A stretch of 64,000 bases of DNA from Argopecten irradians (taxonomy: Eukaryota > Mollusca > Bivalvia > Pectinida > Pectinidae), in contig NC_091134.1 in NCBI RefSeq assembly GCF_041381155.1, positions 66,750,969-66,814,968 on the forward strand. Direction: 5' to 3'. This document shows positions 48,496-61,949 of this stretch, one piece after another. The position numbers and the translations under genes were made by a program. Under the pieces are notes generated by a model. That model saw nothing but the letters and a program-made list of their open reading frames with translations, had not been told where the DNA came from and did not search any database. Position 1 is the stretch's first letter, and the number at the start of each line of letters is the position of its first letter.

Positions 48496-49120
48496 TTTAT
48501 TATATGAATATTACTGTTTCTATCCAAATTGTACTTCTGAAAAATATTCTGTTTCAATTGCCCATACCAGGTTATCATCGGTCTTCCCACAACAAAAAAA
48601 GCTAGGTAGCAGGATACATGTACAATTTATTTAAAAACGAAATGTAACAAAACACTCAAACCACACAGTATATTGTGTAACTATCGTTTACGAGTTCTAC
48701 TATGCTTTCTCGTGCTGAGCTTGTGTGGTTATTCAGAGTAACAAGTTTTACTATTACCGTACATGTACATACATGTATTTCAGATATGTTCAAACTTTGG
48801 CTAGGAAGGGGACAGACTTACATAGTAGATTTCAATAATTTGTTTATCATTAAAAATATTGAAAATGTTGAGCAGTAATCAACTGTATTTATTGTAAGTA
48901 ACTAAACAACTGTCAGACACGTCTCCGTATAAATTATACACAAGAAACAGAGATTAAGTGATGATTAAGAAATACTTGATAACATTCTATTAATGCTGGT
49001 TTACCTTTAATCATGTGTTAATCTGTTATAAATGATACAAAAACCAGAGCAAAGGATTCGTCCTGAAGCCCCTATATCTTTTTTACCCGGAACCTCTCTT
49101 AAGAAACATAAACAGTAGTA
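48496..49120. other. No gene seen
   Basis: AT-rich, short chance frames only. Confidence 0.4.
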
Positions 49121-49860
49121 CATTACATCTAGAAACTACCCGGATGAAGCTACTAGTCATAAAGTACTCATTGGATTTTGACCAAATTTGGTCAGAAACA
49201 TCTTTGGGGGAATTTGAACAGATTTTGTATAAATGATGGCTCTGATCCCCTGGGGCAGGGCCTAATAGGGGAAATGGAGGAAATTTCCTTCAAAATGCTA
49301 CTAGTCTAAACGTTTTTATTGAATTTTGACCAGATTTGGTGAGAAACATCTTTCGGAAAATGTGAACAGCTTATGTATCAATGAGGGCTCTGACCCCACT
49401 GGGGCAGGAGGGGCAGGGCCCAATAGGGGAAATAGAGGAAAACTACTTCAAAATGCTACTTGTCTTTAAGTTTCGAAAGAATTTCAACAAGATTTGGTCT
49501 AAGTATTTTTATGGGAAGGGGAGCAGATTTTGTATAAATGGTAATTCTGATCCAGAGACTGGAGAGGCGGGGCCCAATAGGGGAACTCAAAACGCTACAA
49601 GTCTTGGATTTTGACCAAATTTAGTCAGAAGCATCTTAGGGGGAATGTGAACAAATTTTGTATAAATGATTTAATTATTTAATTTTTTAAAACACATATT
49701 CAGTTAAAATTTGCAGTTATATATACTTTTCAGAATATGATATCGTTTTACGAAATTGAACATTAATTTGATATAGGTTTGGACCTAAAAAGGAACCCTG
49801 GTGTACACCTCAGGAAGGCATCATTAAATCATAACTAGCACAGGCCCCTGGGGCCTTTTG
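49121..49860 (+). mobile_element. Hairpin-capped element (copy 4), 5'-truncated
   Basis: About 3-4 tandem units of 150-170 bp with TTGACCAAATTTGGTCAGAA, GAACAGATTTTGTATAAATG and GGGGCAGG parts. It ends in the 3' hairpin AGGCCCC-TGGGGCCT and TTTTG near 49860. No 5' hairpin is seen. Confidence 0.6.
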
Positions 49861-50078
49861 AATTTATAGCTCATCTGGCCCAAAGGGCCGATGAGCTTAT
49901 GTCATGGCGCGGCCTCCGTCGTCCGCCAACATTTCCTTTAAATCGCTACTAGTCATTGAGTTCTGCATGGATTGTAACCAAATTTGGCCACAAACATTCT
50001 TGGGGGAAGGGGAACAGAACTTGTATAAATTTTGGCTCTGACCCCCTGGGGGCAGGAGGGGCGGGGTCCAATAGAGGA

Positions 50079-51487
50079 AACAAGAGGCCCATAGGCCTTA
50101 ACGTAGACCTGAGTTTGGATACAGAATAAAACAAAGACATATAAACACTATTTATTGGCCCATCAGGCCCTTGAAGTCAGTCATGATCTTATAAATTTGA
50201 CTTTTTAATCTATGCAAATTATTTGGTTCAATCAAATCTGTGAATTCAGAAGATTTTTGAAATTTTAGCCATTTTGACCCCTTATGGCCCCACCCCTCTG
50301 GCCCCTAAAGGTCAGCTAGGACCAATATTGATAAGATGTTAAAATGCTACCTCCAGCTAATAATTCTAACCCAGTTTGACTAATTTACTATGAAAACTAA
50401 GCAAATAAAGTTCATAAATGAACTATAGTAAACTAAAGGGTCATATAATTCACAATTTTTTTAAAGGACCTTAAGACCTTTCCATCTGTGAAGAGAATTT
50501 GATTCTACCAGTTCCAGAATTTCAGAAGAAGAATTTTAAAATTTTAGCCTATTTGACCCCTTATGGCCCCACCCCTAAGGCCCCTGGGCGTTAGTCATGG
50601 ACAATTTGTTAATAGAATTCATTGGCCATTTCATAGGGATAATTCTGATAACATTTGACTGATTTCCTATTTCAAATGACCAAATAATGCTTAAAAATGT
50701 GTTTTCCCTACATAAGCTATAGTCAACTTAACCCCCTCCCAGGGGGAAACCTGAGACCCCAGGGCCATGAAATTCACAATTCTTGTAAAGAGCCTTAAAA
50801 CCTTTCAATCTATGAAGAGTATCTGTTTCAATCAAATCTGTGAATTCAGAAGAAGATTTTTGAAATTTTAGCCATTTTGACCCCTCTGGGCCCTGGGTGT
50901 CGGCCAGGACCAATATGGATTTTGAATATATGCTATTTCAGGTTAATAATTCTAATCCAGTTTGACTAATATCCTATGAAAACTAAGCAAATAATGTTCA
51001 TAAATGTATTTTTCCTATATAAACTATAGTAAACTTGACCCCCTCCCCAGGGAGAAACTTGATACTCAGGGTTATATAATACATAATTTTTGTATAGGAC
51101 ATTAAGACCTTTCCATCTGTGAAGAGTATTTGATTCTACCAGTTCCAGAATTTCAGAAGATTTTTGAAATTTCAGCTAATTTGACCTCTTTTGGCCCCGC
51201 CCTTAAGGCCCGTGGGTGTCAGTTATAGTAAAATTTGTAAATAGGATTCAATGGCCATTTCATAGGGATATTTCTGACGATGTTTGATTAATTTCTTAAT
51301 ACAAATGACCAAATAATGCTCAAAAATGTTTTTCCTATATAAACTATAGTAAACTTAACCCCCAAAGACCTCAGGGTCATATATTCACAATTTTTGTAGA
51401 GGGCCTTGAGACCTTTCTATCCATGAATAGTATTTGATTCAACCATATCTGTGGGTGGAGAAGAAGATTTTTGAAATTTTAGTCAAA
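50079..51487 (-). mobile_element. Hairpin-capped element (copy 6), minus strand, nested in copy 5
   Basis: Read on the minus strand, it ends (at 50079) with CTCAGGTCTACGTTA, AGGCC-TAT-GGGCCT and CTTGT, the family 3' end. The body has tandem units of about 290 bp with GAATTCAGAAGA, TTTTTGAAATTTTAGCCA, TTTGACCCCT and CTATAGTAAACTT-like parts (plus-strand reading). Its 5' hairpin is not seen at 51487, so it was truncated. Confidence 0.6.
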
Positions 51488-51606
51488 ATAGAGTTCTGCA
51501 TGGATTGTAACCAAATTTGGCCAAAAACATCAGTGGAGGAAGGGGAACAGAACGTGTATAAATTTTGGCTCTGACCCCCTGGGGGCAGGAGGGGCGGGGC
51601 AGTGCC

Positions 51607-51607
<1 letters not shown>

Positions 51608-51639
<32 letters not shown>

Positions 51640-51642
51640 GCA
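51608..51642. repeat. (GT)n followed by poly-G
   Basis: GTGTGTGTGTGTGTG directly followed by about 20 G. It lies within the core of copy 5 and is a likely assembly trouble spot. Confidence 0.85.
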
Positions 51643-51780
51643 ATAGGGGAAATAAAGGTAAATCCTATGAATTGCTACTTGTCCTAGAGTTCTGCATGGA
51701 ATGTGACCAAATTTGGCCACAAACATCCTTGGGGGAAGAAGAACAGAACTTGTATAGGGGAATTAGAGGTAAATATTAAA

Positions 51781-54700
51781 ATGTAACGGTGTTGTGCATT
51801 GTGGATGACGTCATCAATCTTCTAACACTAGTGCAGTTGGTTTCCTCCTCAGAAGTTGAAAAGTCACAAAATTCATATTGGGAACAACAAGCCTTTAACA
51901 GCTATTACCTGCTTAGAATGCTCGTTAGTACACTACTAGCAAGGTGATCTGTTGTAGCTGAGAATCTTACTGTAGTCCTAGGAAAGATTTAAGATGCCTA
52001 ACTCGCCCAACTTTAATTGGAAGCTGTACTGGTTTATATCCAAGGGTTTGACTTGCCAAGTACTGTAGTCTTGATTCTTGTTGACTTTGGCATCCTATGT
52101 GGTTAATGTCTATGTAACTTGCTGTAACAAACCATGTTAACAACAGAAATGAGACAAGAATCGAGAAATATGGTCATCTATATGGAGGAGGCAAAAACAA
52201 CAAAAGTAATGATACATTGACTTTTCAAATAACACTATATGTGAGTAGAAATGTTTTGGTAAATCCTCCCAGCAGAATTGTTCTGTCATATGATGAGGGA
52301 ATAAAAATCTAATTAAGGGTTTCATTAAGGGAATATGAGACCTTATTTTGGCTTTTAAAATGTATCTGCTGCAACTACATGCTGAGTGATTCAATCATAC
52401 TGCTATATGCCGGAAAGGATGGAATTGTTTGCTTTTTCTGTTACTGTTTGATACCTTGGTCACAAATTCCCTTCTACAATTAGATGTTTTTCTTTTTCAA
52501 CTTGAGTCATGCAAAAGAAAATGTAGTGTTATCCATTATTGCGACTATATTTTTTCAATGTTTTGTTGATGCACTCCTAACTAACACAGTAACAATTAGT
52601 AGTATTCTACACCTGCTTCCTGTGGCTGTCCACCGGGAGGTAAGTAATTACAGCTGCTGTTACGTTAGCGGAATGAAATTCATTAAAACAGATCATAAAA
52701 TAGATTTGTTAATTGGAGATGAAAGATAACGATGCGAGACACGAGTACCGACACTATTCATACAGCCTCTGGGGAAACCTTTAAACGTCCTGGTTTTGTA
52801 ATAATGTTTCAAATGTTTTCTAAACTAAATCTTCTGATTTTGTAAAATTCAATAATCATAATTTGATTTGATCTAGTTTTAGATGAATGTTATGTATAAA
52901 AAAAAGATACTCCATTTATCAATTCAGTTCACACGGAATGAATAAAATGGAATTTAAACTGGTCCTTTTATGAATATATTGACCAAGAATCGGAAGGAGA
53001 CCCACACCACCGTCAGACAAGTATACATTATAACCAAATGATTTTCTCTTTAATTGCCATTGCTACAAGTTATTTATTCATTTACAGAATTTCGTCATAC
53101 TCTACTATACACATACAAAACCAGTTCATGTAATTGTACTGTAATTCTTAAAAGGTAATAGCATGACAAATTGTTTCTATAAATACAAATTGGATTAATG
53201 AAATCACAACAATTGTAATCTTTATTAATGGTCGTTTAAGAAGCTCTAGATAAATCACAAGAAACTTGTAACTTCTGAGAAGCAATTAAGCATCCTGTGT
53301 TATGGCGACTAATACCTGACACAGATATCATAGTCATGGGGTCGTCGACAACAAAACCAATAAATACCTTAATTAATGTACATGTAACTTCTTATCCCAT
53401 ACGATAGAGATTGACTCAAAAACTTCCCTATATTTTTCAACACTACAATGTAAAACATATCAGCTGGTTGTTACTTTTGTAAGATTATATAGAAGAAATA
53501 ATTTTACTGAGAAAGGTGATAGTAATAAAAGACCAAATGATGAAAATAGTTTAAGACAATAGAAATCCTTTGAACTTTGTTTTTATCATAGATCTCTAAG
53601 ATATGAATCCTTATTTTAATGCTGGAGAATGTGAAATACCAGAATGCTGTCTTGTCTTAATGACAATCGAACAGATATCCATCATCTTTGATTCCCAGGA
53701 GAATATTGTCATGGAGATGTAGATTTCTGTCAGTCATCCATCAAATCAAAAGAGACAAAGATTGTAATGTGATCAAATGTTTCTTCTTACTAATTCCCAT
53801 GGAACAGCTTTACTTCACATTTTAAGAACAAGATATAGACCAATGATGTGTGTTTTATCACCACAATCTCAGGTATGGTAGACCTGTGACCCAGAAATAC
53901 AGAATGAACAAAGAAATAAAGATTGGACAAAACGGCCACTCTCAAATCTTTAATTTTCAATAAATTCTTTATTTCTGGGTAACATGTTCTGCATGTTCAG
54001 TATGCATGTTTTAAAGTCATTTTTTGAACAGTATTGTACATAACATTTTTGGCATAATAAACATGACAAATGCCAATATCAAAACATGTTTTCAATTTGC
54101 GTGTACATATGAAATTAAACTGTCTATAGAGGATCTGTGATAAAAATAGAGAAAACAAGTTTCTTGAAAATTTTTACATGATCTAAATGTTTTTGGGACT
54201 TCTTCATTGAATGTTTTAGCAGAGTAGATGTTAAATCTAAATCTCTGGTTTTGGTTACTTCCCCTTGTCCAATTCATTTCCATAATATCTTGAACTGAAA
54301 TGATTTTTCATTCTTGCCATAAGGTACGTTGTTAATGTTTACAAGACGTACATTTGTGTGATGGAACAGTTACATTCCAACAATCTGTCGTCTCTTGTAC
54401 CTTTGAAACAGGACAAAATGATAGTATAGATGAATGTGTTATTGTACTGCGGCTGCTTGTTATATAGCAGATGAGGTTACCATATAGAAATAGAGGGTAT
54501 TTTGTATGACGGCTTGAACCGATATTCATGTACATGCATCTTCAGATAATATTTGTAGACCAACTTTATTGTGTCAAGGAAGAAATGTTATGAAAACTTT
54601 GTAATTGTTATTTTAATACGTCTAGATCCAAGCTGATGTGATTTTTATATTCTGTGGAACATTCCGATAAAATTTCCTCATTAGCCTCTTTATATCACTG

Positions 54701-55088
54701 CTCCTGCAGCAGTCAGTGTCGTAAACATACTTGTGATGGTAATCAAGCAGTTAATAGAAATTATTTCACATGACACGAGCCAAACACAATCCTGATTCGG
54801 GCAAAAAAATTGAATCATCTTTATTCAAAGAAAATGTTGAACTGTTTTCTAGCTCACACTGATAAACTCCCTCGCACCACAACAGATTAGTAACCCTTTA
54901 CAAAGAGATAGCAGTATAAATGTGTATCATTATGAAGTCGAACTGTTCCATCTTTATTATTAAGACATGCCTCAATACTTTGTTGGAATAGTCATTAATT
55001 TATGTTCTACCGTGCGATTCATGTAAAACCTTCTTATAAAGTTCTGTGTTTTAAAAGAAGAATATTGATGTTTGATTTAGGTAATTGT
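51781..55088. other. Intergenic or intronic, no secure gene
   Basis: AT-rich. A possible exon ends at 52639 before GTAAGT (see findings). An imperfect hairpin with 17-bp arms (ACCCAGAAATACAGAAT) lies at 53889-53980. No other element was recognised in these 3.3 kb. Confidence 0.4.
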
Positions 55089-58000
55089 ATTCTGGACATG
55101 GCATGAACTACATTGGGACTGTATCACTATTCTGGACATGGCATGAACTACTTTGGGACTGTATCACTATTCTGGACATGTCGTGAACTACATTGGGACT
55201 ATATCACTATTCTGGACATGGAATGAACTACAGTGGGACTGTATCACTATTCTGGACATAGTGTGAACTACATTGGGACTGTATCACTATTCTGGACATA
55301 GTGTGAACCTACATTGGAACTGTATCACTATTCTGGACATGGTGTGAACTACATTGGGACTGTATCACTATTCTGGACATGGTGTGAACTACATTGGGAC
55401 TGTATCACTATTCTGGACATGGCATGAACTACATCAGGACTGTATCACTATTCTGGACATGGTGTGAACTACGTTGGGACTGTATCACTATTCTGGACAT
55501 GGTGTGAACTACATTGGGACTGTATCACTATTCTGGACATGGCATGAACACTATTCTGGACATGGCATGAACTACTTTGGGACTGTATCACTATTCTGGA
55601 CATGGTGTGAACTACATTGGGACTGTATCACTATTCTGGACATAGTGTGAACTACATTGGGACTGTATCACTATTCTGGACATGGTGTGAACTACATTGG
55701 AACTGTATCACTATTCTGGACATGGTGTGAACTACATTGGGACTGTATCACTATTCTGGACATGGCATGAACTACATCAGGACTGTATCACTATTCTGGA
55801 CATGGCATGAACTACATCAGGACTGTATCACTATTCTGGACATGGTGTGAACTACTGTATCACTATTCTGGACATGGTGTGAACTACGTTGGGACTGTAT
55901 CACTATTCTGGACATGGTGTGAACTACATTGGGACTGTATCACTATTCTGGACATGGTGTGAACTACATTGGGACTGTATCACTATTCTGGACATGGTGT
56001 GAACTACATTGGGACTGTATCACTATTCTGGACATGGTGTGAACTACATTGGGACTGTATCACTATTCTGGACATGGCATGAACTACATTGGGACTGTAT
56101 CACTATTCTGGACATGGTGTGAACTATGTTGGGACTGTATCACTATTCTGGACATGGCATGAACTACATCAGGACTGTATCACTATTCTGGACATGGTGT
56201 GAACTATGTTGGGACTGTATCACTATTCTAGACATGGTGTGAACTACATTGGAACTGTATCACTATTCTGGACATGGTGTGAACTACGTTGGAACTGTAT
56301 CAATATTCTGGACATGGCATGAACTACATTGGGACTGTATCACTATTCTGGACATGGTGTGAACTACATTGGGACTGTATCACTATTCTGGACATGGTGT
56401 GAACTACGTTGGAACTGTATCAATATTCTGGACATGGCATGAACTACATTGGGACTGTATCACTATTCTGGACATGGTGTGAACTACATTGGGACTGTAT
56501 CACTATTCTGGACATGGCATGAACTACATCAGGATTGTATCACTATTCTGGACATGGTGTGAACTATGTTGGGACTGTATCACTATTCTAGACATGGTGT
56601 GAACTACATTGGAACTGTATCACTATTCTGGACATGGTGTGAACTACGTTGGAACTGTATCAATATTCTGGACATGGCATGAACTACATTGGGACTGTAT
56701 CACTATTCTGGACATGGTTTGAACTACATTGGGACTGTATCACTATTCTGGACATGGTGTGAACTACGTTGGGACTGTATCACTATTCTGGACATGGTGT
56801 GAACTACATTGGGACTGTATCACTATTCTGGACATGGTGTGAACTACATTGGGACTGTATCACTATTCTGGACATGGCATGAACTACATCAGGACTGTAT
56901 CACTATTCTGGACATGGTGTGAACTACGTTGGGACTGTATCACTATTCTGGACATGGTGTGAACTACATTGGGACTGTATCACTATTCTGGACATGGCAT
57001 GAACTACTTTGGGACTGTATCACTATTCTGGACATGGTGTGAACTACATTGGGACTGTATCACTATTCTGGACATGGTGTGAACTACATTGGGACTGTAT
57101 CACTATTCTGGACATGGTGTGAACTACATTGGGACTGTATCACTATTCTGGACATGGTGTGAACTACATTGGGACTGTATCACTATTCTGGACATGGCAT
57201 GAACTACATTGGGACTGTATCACTATTCTGGACATGGTGTGAACTACATTGGGACTGTATCACTATTCTGGACATGGTGTGAACTACATTGGGACTGTAT
57301 CACTATTCTGGACATGGTGTGAACTACATTGGGACTGTATCACTATTCTGGACATGGCATGAACTACATTGGGACTGTATCACTATTCTGGACATGTGTG
57401 AACTACATTGGGACTGTATCACTATTCTGGACATGGTGTGAACTACGTTGGGACTGTATCACTATTCTGGACATGGTGTGAACTACATTGGGACTGTATC
57501 ACTATTCTGGACATGGCATGAACTACATTGGGACTGTATCACTATTCTGGACATGGTGTGAACTACATTGGGACTGTATCACTATTCTGGACATGGTGTG
57601 AACTACATTGGGACTGTATCACTATTCTGGACATGGTGTGAACTACGTTGGAACTGTATCACTATTCTGGACATGGTGTGAACTACATTGGGACTGTATC
57701 ACTATTCTGGACATGGTGTGAACTACATTGGGACTGTATCACTATTCTGGACATGGCATGAACTACATTGGAACTGTATCACTATTCTGGACATGGCATG
57801 AACTACATTGGGACTGTATCACTATTCTGGACATGGTGTGAACTACATTGGGACTGTATCACTATTCTGGACATGGTGTGAACTACGTTGGGACTGTATC
57901 ACTATTCTGGACATGGTGTGAACTACATTGGGACTGTATCACTATTCTGGACATGGTGTGAACTACATTGGGACTGTATCACTATTCTGGACATGGTGTG

Positions 58001-60595
58001 AACTGTTGGAACTGTATCACTATTCTGGACATGGCATGAACTACATTGGGACTGTATCACTATTCTGGACATGGTTGAACTACATTGGGACTGTATCACT
58101 ATTCTGGACATGGCATGAACTACATTGGGACTGTATCACTATTCTGGACATGGTGTGAACTACATTGGGACTGTATCACTATTCTGGACATGGTGTGAAC
58201 TACATTGGGACTATATCACTATTCTGGACATGGCATGAACTACATTGGAACTGTATCACTATTCTGGACATGGTGTGAACTACATTGGGACTGTATCACT
58301 ATTTTGGACATGGCATGAACTACATTGGAACTGTATCACTATTCTGGACATGGCATGAACTACATTGGAACTGTATCAATATTCTGGACATGGTGTGAAC
58401 TACATTGGGACTGTATCACTATTCTGGACATGGTGTGAACTACGTTGGGACTGTATCACTATTCTGGACATGGTGTGAACTACATTGGGACTGTATCACT
58501 ATTCTGGACATGGTGTGAACTACGTTGGGACTGTATCACTATTCTGGACATAGTGTGAACTACATTGGGACTGTATCACTATTCTGGACATGGCATGAAC
58601 TACATGGAACTGTATCACTATTCTGGACATGGTGAACTACATTGGGACTGTATCACTATTCTGGACATGGTGTGAACTACATTGGGACTGTATCACTATT
58701 CTGGACATGGCATGAACTACATTGGAACTGTATCACTATTCTGGACATGGGTGTGAACTACATTGGGACTGTATCACTATTCTGGACATGGTGTGAACTA
58801 CATTGGGACTGTATCACTATTCTGGACATGGTGTGAACTACATTGGGACTGTATCACTATTCTGGACATGGTGAACTACATTGGGAACTGTATCACTATT
58901 CTGGACATGGCATGAACTACATTGGAACTGTATCACTATTCTGGACATGGCATGAACTACATTGGAACTGTATCACTATTCTGGACATGGTGTGAACTAC
59001 ATTGGGACTGTATCACTATTCTGGACATGGCATGAACTACATTGGAACTGTATCACTATTCTGGACATGGCATGAACTACATTGGGACTGTATCACTATT
59101 CTGGACATGGTGTGAACTACATTGGGACTGTATCACTATTCTGGACATGGCATGAACTACATTGGGACTGTATCACTATTCTGGACATGGTGTGAACTAC
59201 ATTGGGACTGTATCACTATTCTGGACATGGCATGAACTACATTGGAACTGTATCACTATTCTGGACATGGTGTGAACTACATTGGGACTGTATCACTATT
59301 CTGGACATGGCATGAACTACATTGGGACTGTATCACTATTCTGGACATGGTGTGAACTACATTGGGACTGTATCACTATTCTGGACATGTGTGAACTACA
59401 TTGACTGTATCACTATTCTGGACATGGCATGAACTACATTGGAACTGTATCACTATTCTGGACTGTGAACTACATTGGACTGTATCACTATTTGACATGG
59501 TGAACTACATTGGGACTGTATCACTATTCTGGACATGGGTGAACTACATTGGACTGTATCACTATTCTGGACATGGCATGAACTACATTGGGACTGTATC
59601 ACTATTCTGGACATGGCATGAACTACATTGGGACTGTATCACTATTCTGGACATGGCGTGAACTACATTGGGGCTGTATCACTATTCTGGACATGGTGTG
59701 AACTACATTGGGACTGTATCACTATTCTGGACATGGCATGAACTACATTGGGACTGTATCACTATTCTGGACATGGCATGAACTACATTGGGACTGTATC
59801 ACTATTCTGGACATGGTGTGAACTACATTGGGACTGTATCACTATTCTGGACATGGTGTGAACTACATTGGGACTGTATCACTATTCTGGACATGGTGTG
59901 AACTACATTGGGACTGTATCACTATTCTGGACATGGCATGAACTACATTGGGACTGTATCACTATTCTGGACATGGCGTGAACTACATTGGGACTGTATC
60001 ACTATTCTGGACATGGCGTGAACTACATTGGACTGTATCACTATTCTGGACATGCGTGAACTACATTGGGGCTGTATCACTATTCTGGACATGGTGTGAA
60101 CTACATTGGGACTGTATCACTATTCTGGACATGGGTGAACTACATTGGGACTGTATCACTATTCTGGACATGGCGTGAACTACATTGGGGCTGTATCACT
60201 ATTCTGGACATGGTGTGAACTACATTGGGACTGTATCACTATTCTGGACATGGTGTGAACTACATTGGGACTGTATCACTATTCTGGACATGGCGTGAAC
60301 TACATTGGGACTGTATCACTATTCTGGACATGGTGTGAACTACATTGGGACTGTATCACTATTCTGGACATGGTGTGAACTACATTGGGACTGTATCACT
60401 ATTCTGGACATAGTGTGAACTACATTCTGGACATGGCGTGAACTACATTGGGACTGTATCACTATTCTGGACATGGCATGAACTACTTTGGGACTGTATC
60501 ACTATTCTGGACATGGTGTGAACTACATTGGGACTATATCACTATTCTGGACATGGCGTGAACTACATTCGGACTGTATCACTATTCTGGACATA
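55089..60595 (+). repeat. 40-bp minisatellite array, ~138 units
   Basis: The unit is ATTCTGGACATGGTGTGAAC then TACATTGGGACTGTATCACT, 40 bp, for 5.5 kb. Common variants are GCATGAAC or GCGTGAAC for GTGTGAAC, ATCAGGACT for ATTGGGACT, and GGAACT for GGGACT. Variant combinations recur in blocks (for example starting at 56281, 56401 and 56641), showing higher-order amplification. Length variants become common after 58000. Because 40 is not a multiple of three, reading frames rotate, and the short frames within it are not genes. Confidence 0.97.
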
Positions 60596-60773
60596 GGACC
60601 ATTCAGAGTTAGGTGAGAGACTAAATGTTGGTGGAGTAAAATAAGTCCCTTTCACCTTACAGATAACTACCAGTTTACTAGTGGACACTGGCAATATTTA
60701 GATAGGAGTTAATTTTGATTTGGTGCCAAAGTTTTGTTGCTTCGGTATCATATATAACACAAAGCTATCCTAT

Positions 60774-60951
60774 TTACATTTGGTAACATTGATCTCGGTC
60801 AATGACATGCAATCTGCTATAGTTATGTATTGTATTGTCCTTTGTATTTTTGCATATATCAGTTTCTACTGATACATACACATGGGTCACCCCGTCACCA
60901 TAAGGGACACCAATGCCAGTACTTGCGTTGCATGTGTAGTCCAGATCAGGC
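60774..60951 (-). CDS. Candidate terminal exon of an unrecognised cysteine-containing protein
   Basis: On the minus strand an acceptor TGTATTTTTGTAG is followed by an open frame of 58 codons to a TAA at 60776-60774. It contains PDLDYTCNASTGIGVPYGD, HVYVSVETDICKN and VIDRDQCYQM, with three cysteines and N-glycosylation-like sites (NAS, NYS). The composition is unlike the surrounding AT-rich frames and would suit an extracellular domain. I do not recognise the family. The TAA could also be bypassed, because CAAAT/GTAAAT is a possible donor. No partner exon was identified. Confidence 0.35.
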
Positions 60952-61949
60952 CTACAAAAATACAGTGAAGGATCATTGACTTTCATTGATAATTTCCATA
61001 AAATAGCTATGTTTTTATTAGTCTCTCGAGATCCCGGGGCATCTACAATCATGGGATCTAATAAAAGGGGAAAAGAAAAAAAAAAAAACTTGTATAGATA
61101 TTGTGCTCTGGGGTGTGATTCTGTATATTGTGGCAGTAGTGGTATTTACAGGAATCATCCCATGGTTATCTCCAATGTTCACATCAGATAAAATTGATAA
61201 TTCAATTATAAGATCCTAACAATATCTTTATACCAATGGCCAATACAATGGAGACACAGGTTTTTACTTTTTAGTGCCCTAGCACTTTCTGTAAACCAAC
61301 GACACCTGCATCCACTGTGCTAGACATGCCATAATATGCTATTTTTATCAATCCATAAATATTTCTTTGTAGCAAAGTACTGTCTCGAATCTATAAAGCC
61401 ATACTAAGGATATCTCCAAACAAACAGCTGTTCCTGCTAGAACCAGGAGGTCCAAAAGAGTTAGTTCTCTGCTTCATCAGATATCACTGGAGTGTTCTCT
61501 AGGTCAGTCAGTAAGCTTGAAATGTAATTAACTAAGAAATCTACAAAACACCTTGACCATCTAAACACGTATCTCAAAGCAGATCAGTTGAAATCCTTGA
61601 AGGATACTAAAACCTCGAAGCTGGTGCTCAAGTTTCTACTCATCTTTGGCATTACATACCAGTAATCTACAAGGAACAGCCTAATTGTGTTCTTGAGAGC
61701 TAAATAAATAAATAAGAGAAACATTGAGGATTTCCATTTTTCTTTGGAGTTTTTATTTTCCGTCCAATAACTTGTTTTGAACAAAATGTGGTTTATGTTT
61801 TCTAATCTATGAACAACATCAGAGACAATGGACACACCTGCTGACACCTGTATGAGTGTTTCATTGACACATTTGTTGTTTAGGTAATACATGTTGTAGG
61901 TCAAGGTGTCACCTCTAACAATCCTGTCTAGACATCATTAACACCTGTT
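60952..61949. other. No gene seen
   Basis: AT-rich, with minus-strand frames up to 106 codons (61584-61904) that show no domain character. It could be intron of the gene that owns the candidate exon at 60774-60951. Confidence 0.35.

Larger units (their letters stand above)
49868..51780 (+). mobile_element. Hairpin-capped element (copy 5), interrupted by copy 6
   Basis: It starts with the hairpin AGCTCATCTGGCCC-AAA-GGGCCGATGAGCT (49868-49897) and TCCGTCGTCCGCC. Core units carry GAGTTCTGCATGGATTGTAA and CCAAATTTGGCCACAAACAT. After 50078 it is interrupted and resumes near 51488 with the same unit sequence to about 51780. No 3' hairpin is seen at that end. Confidence 0.6.

Noticed and set aside
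57923-60178. Open frames encoding SLFWTW and YHYSGHG repeats in the 40-bp array
   Set aside because: Frames rotate with the 40-bp period and appear only where indels remove the TGA in ATGGTGTGA. There are no start, splice or conservation signals.
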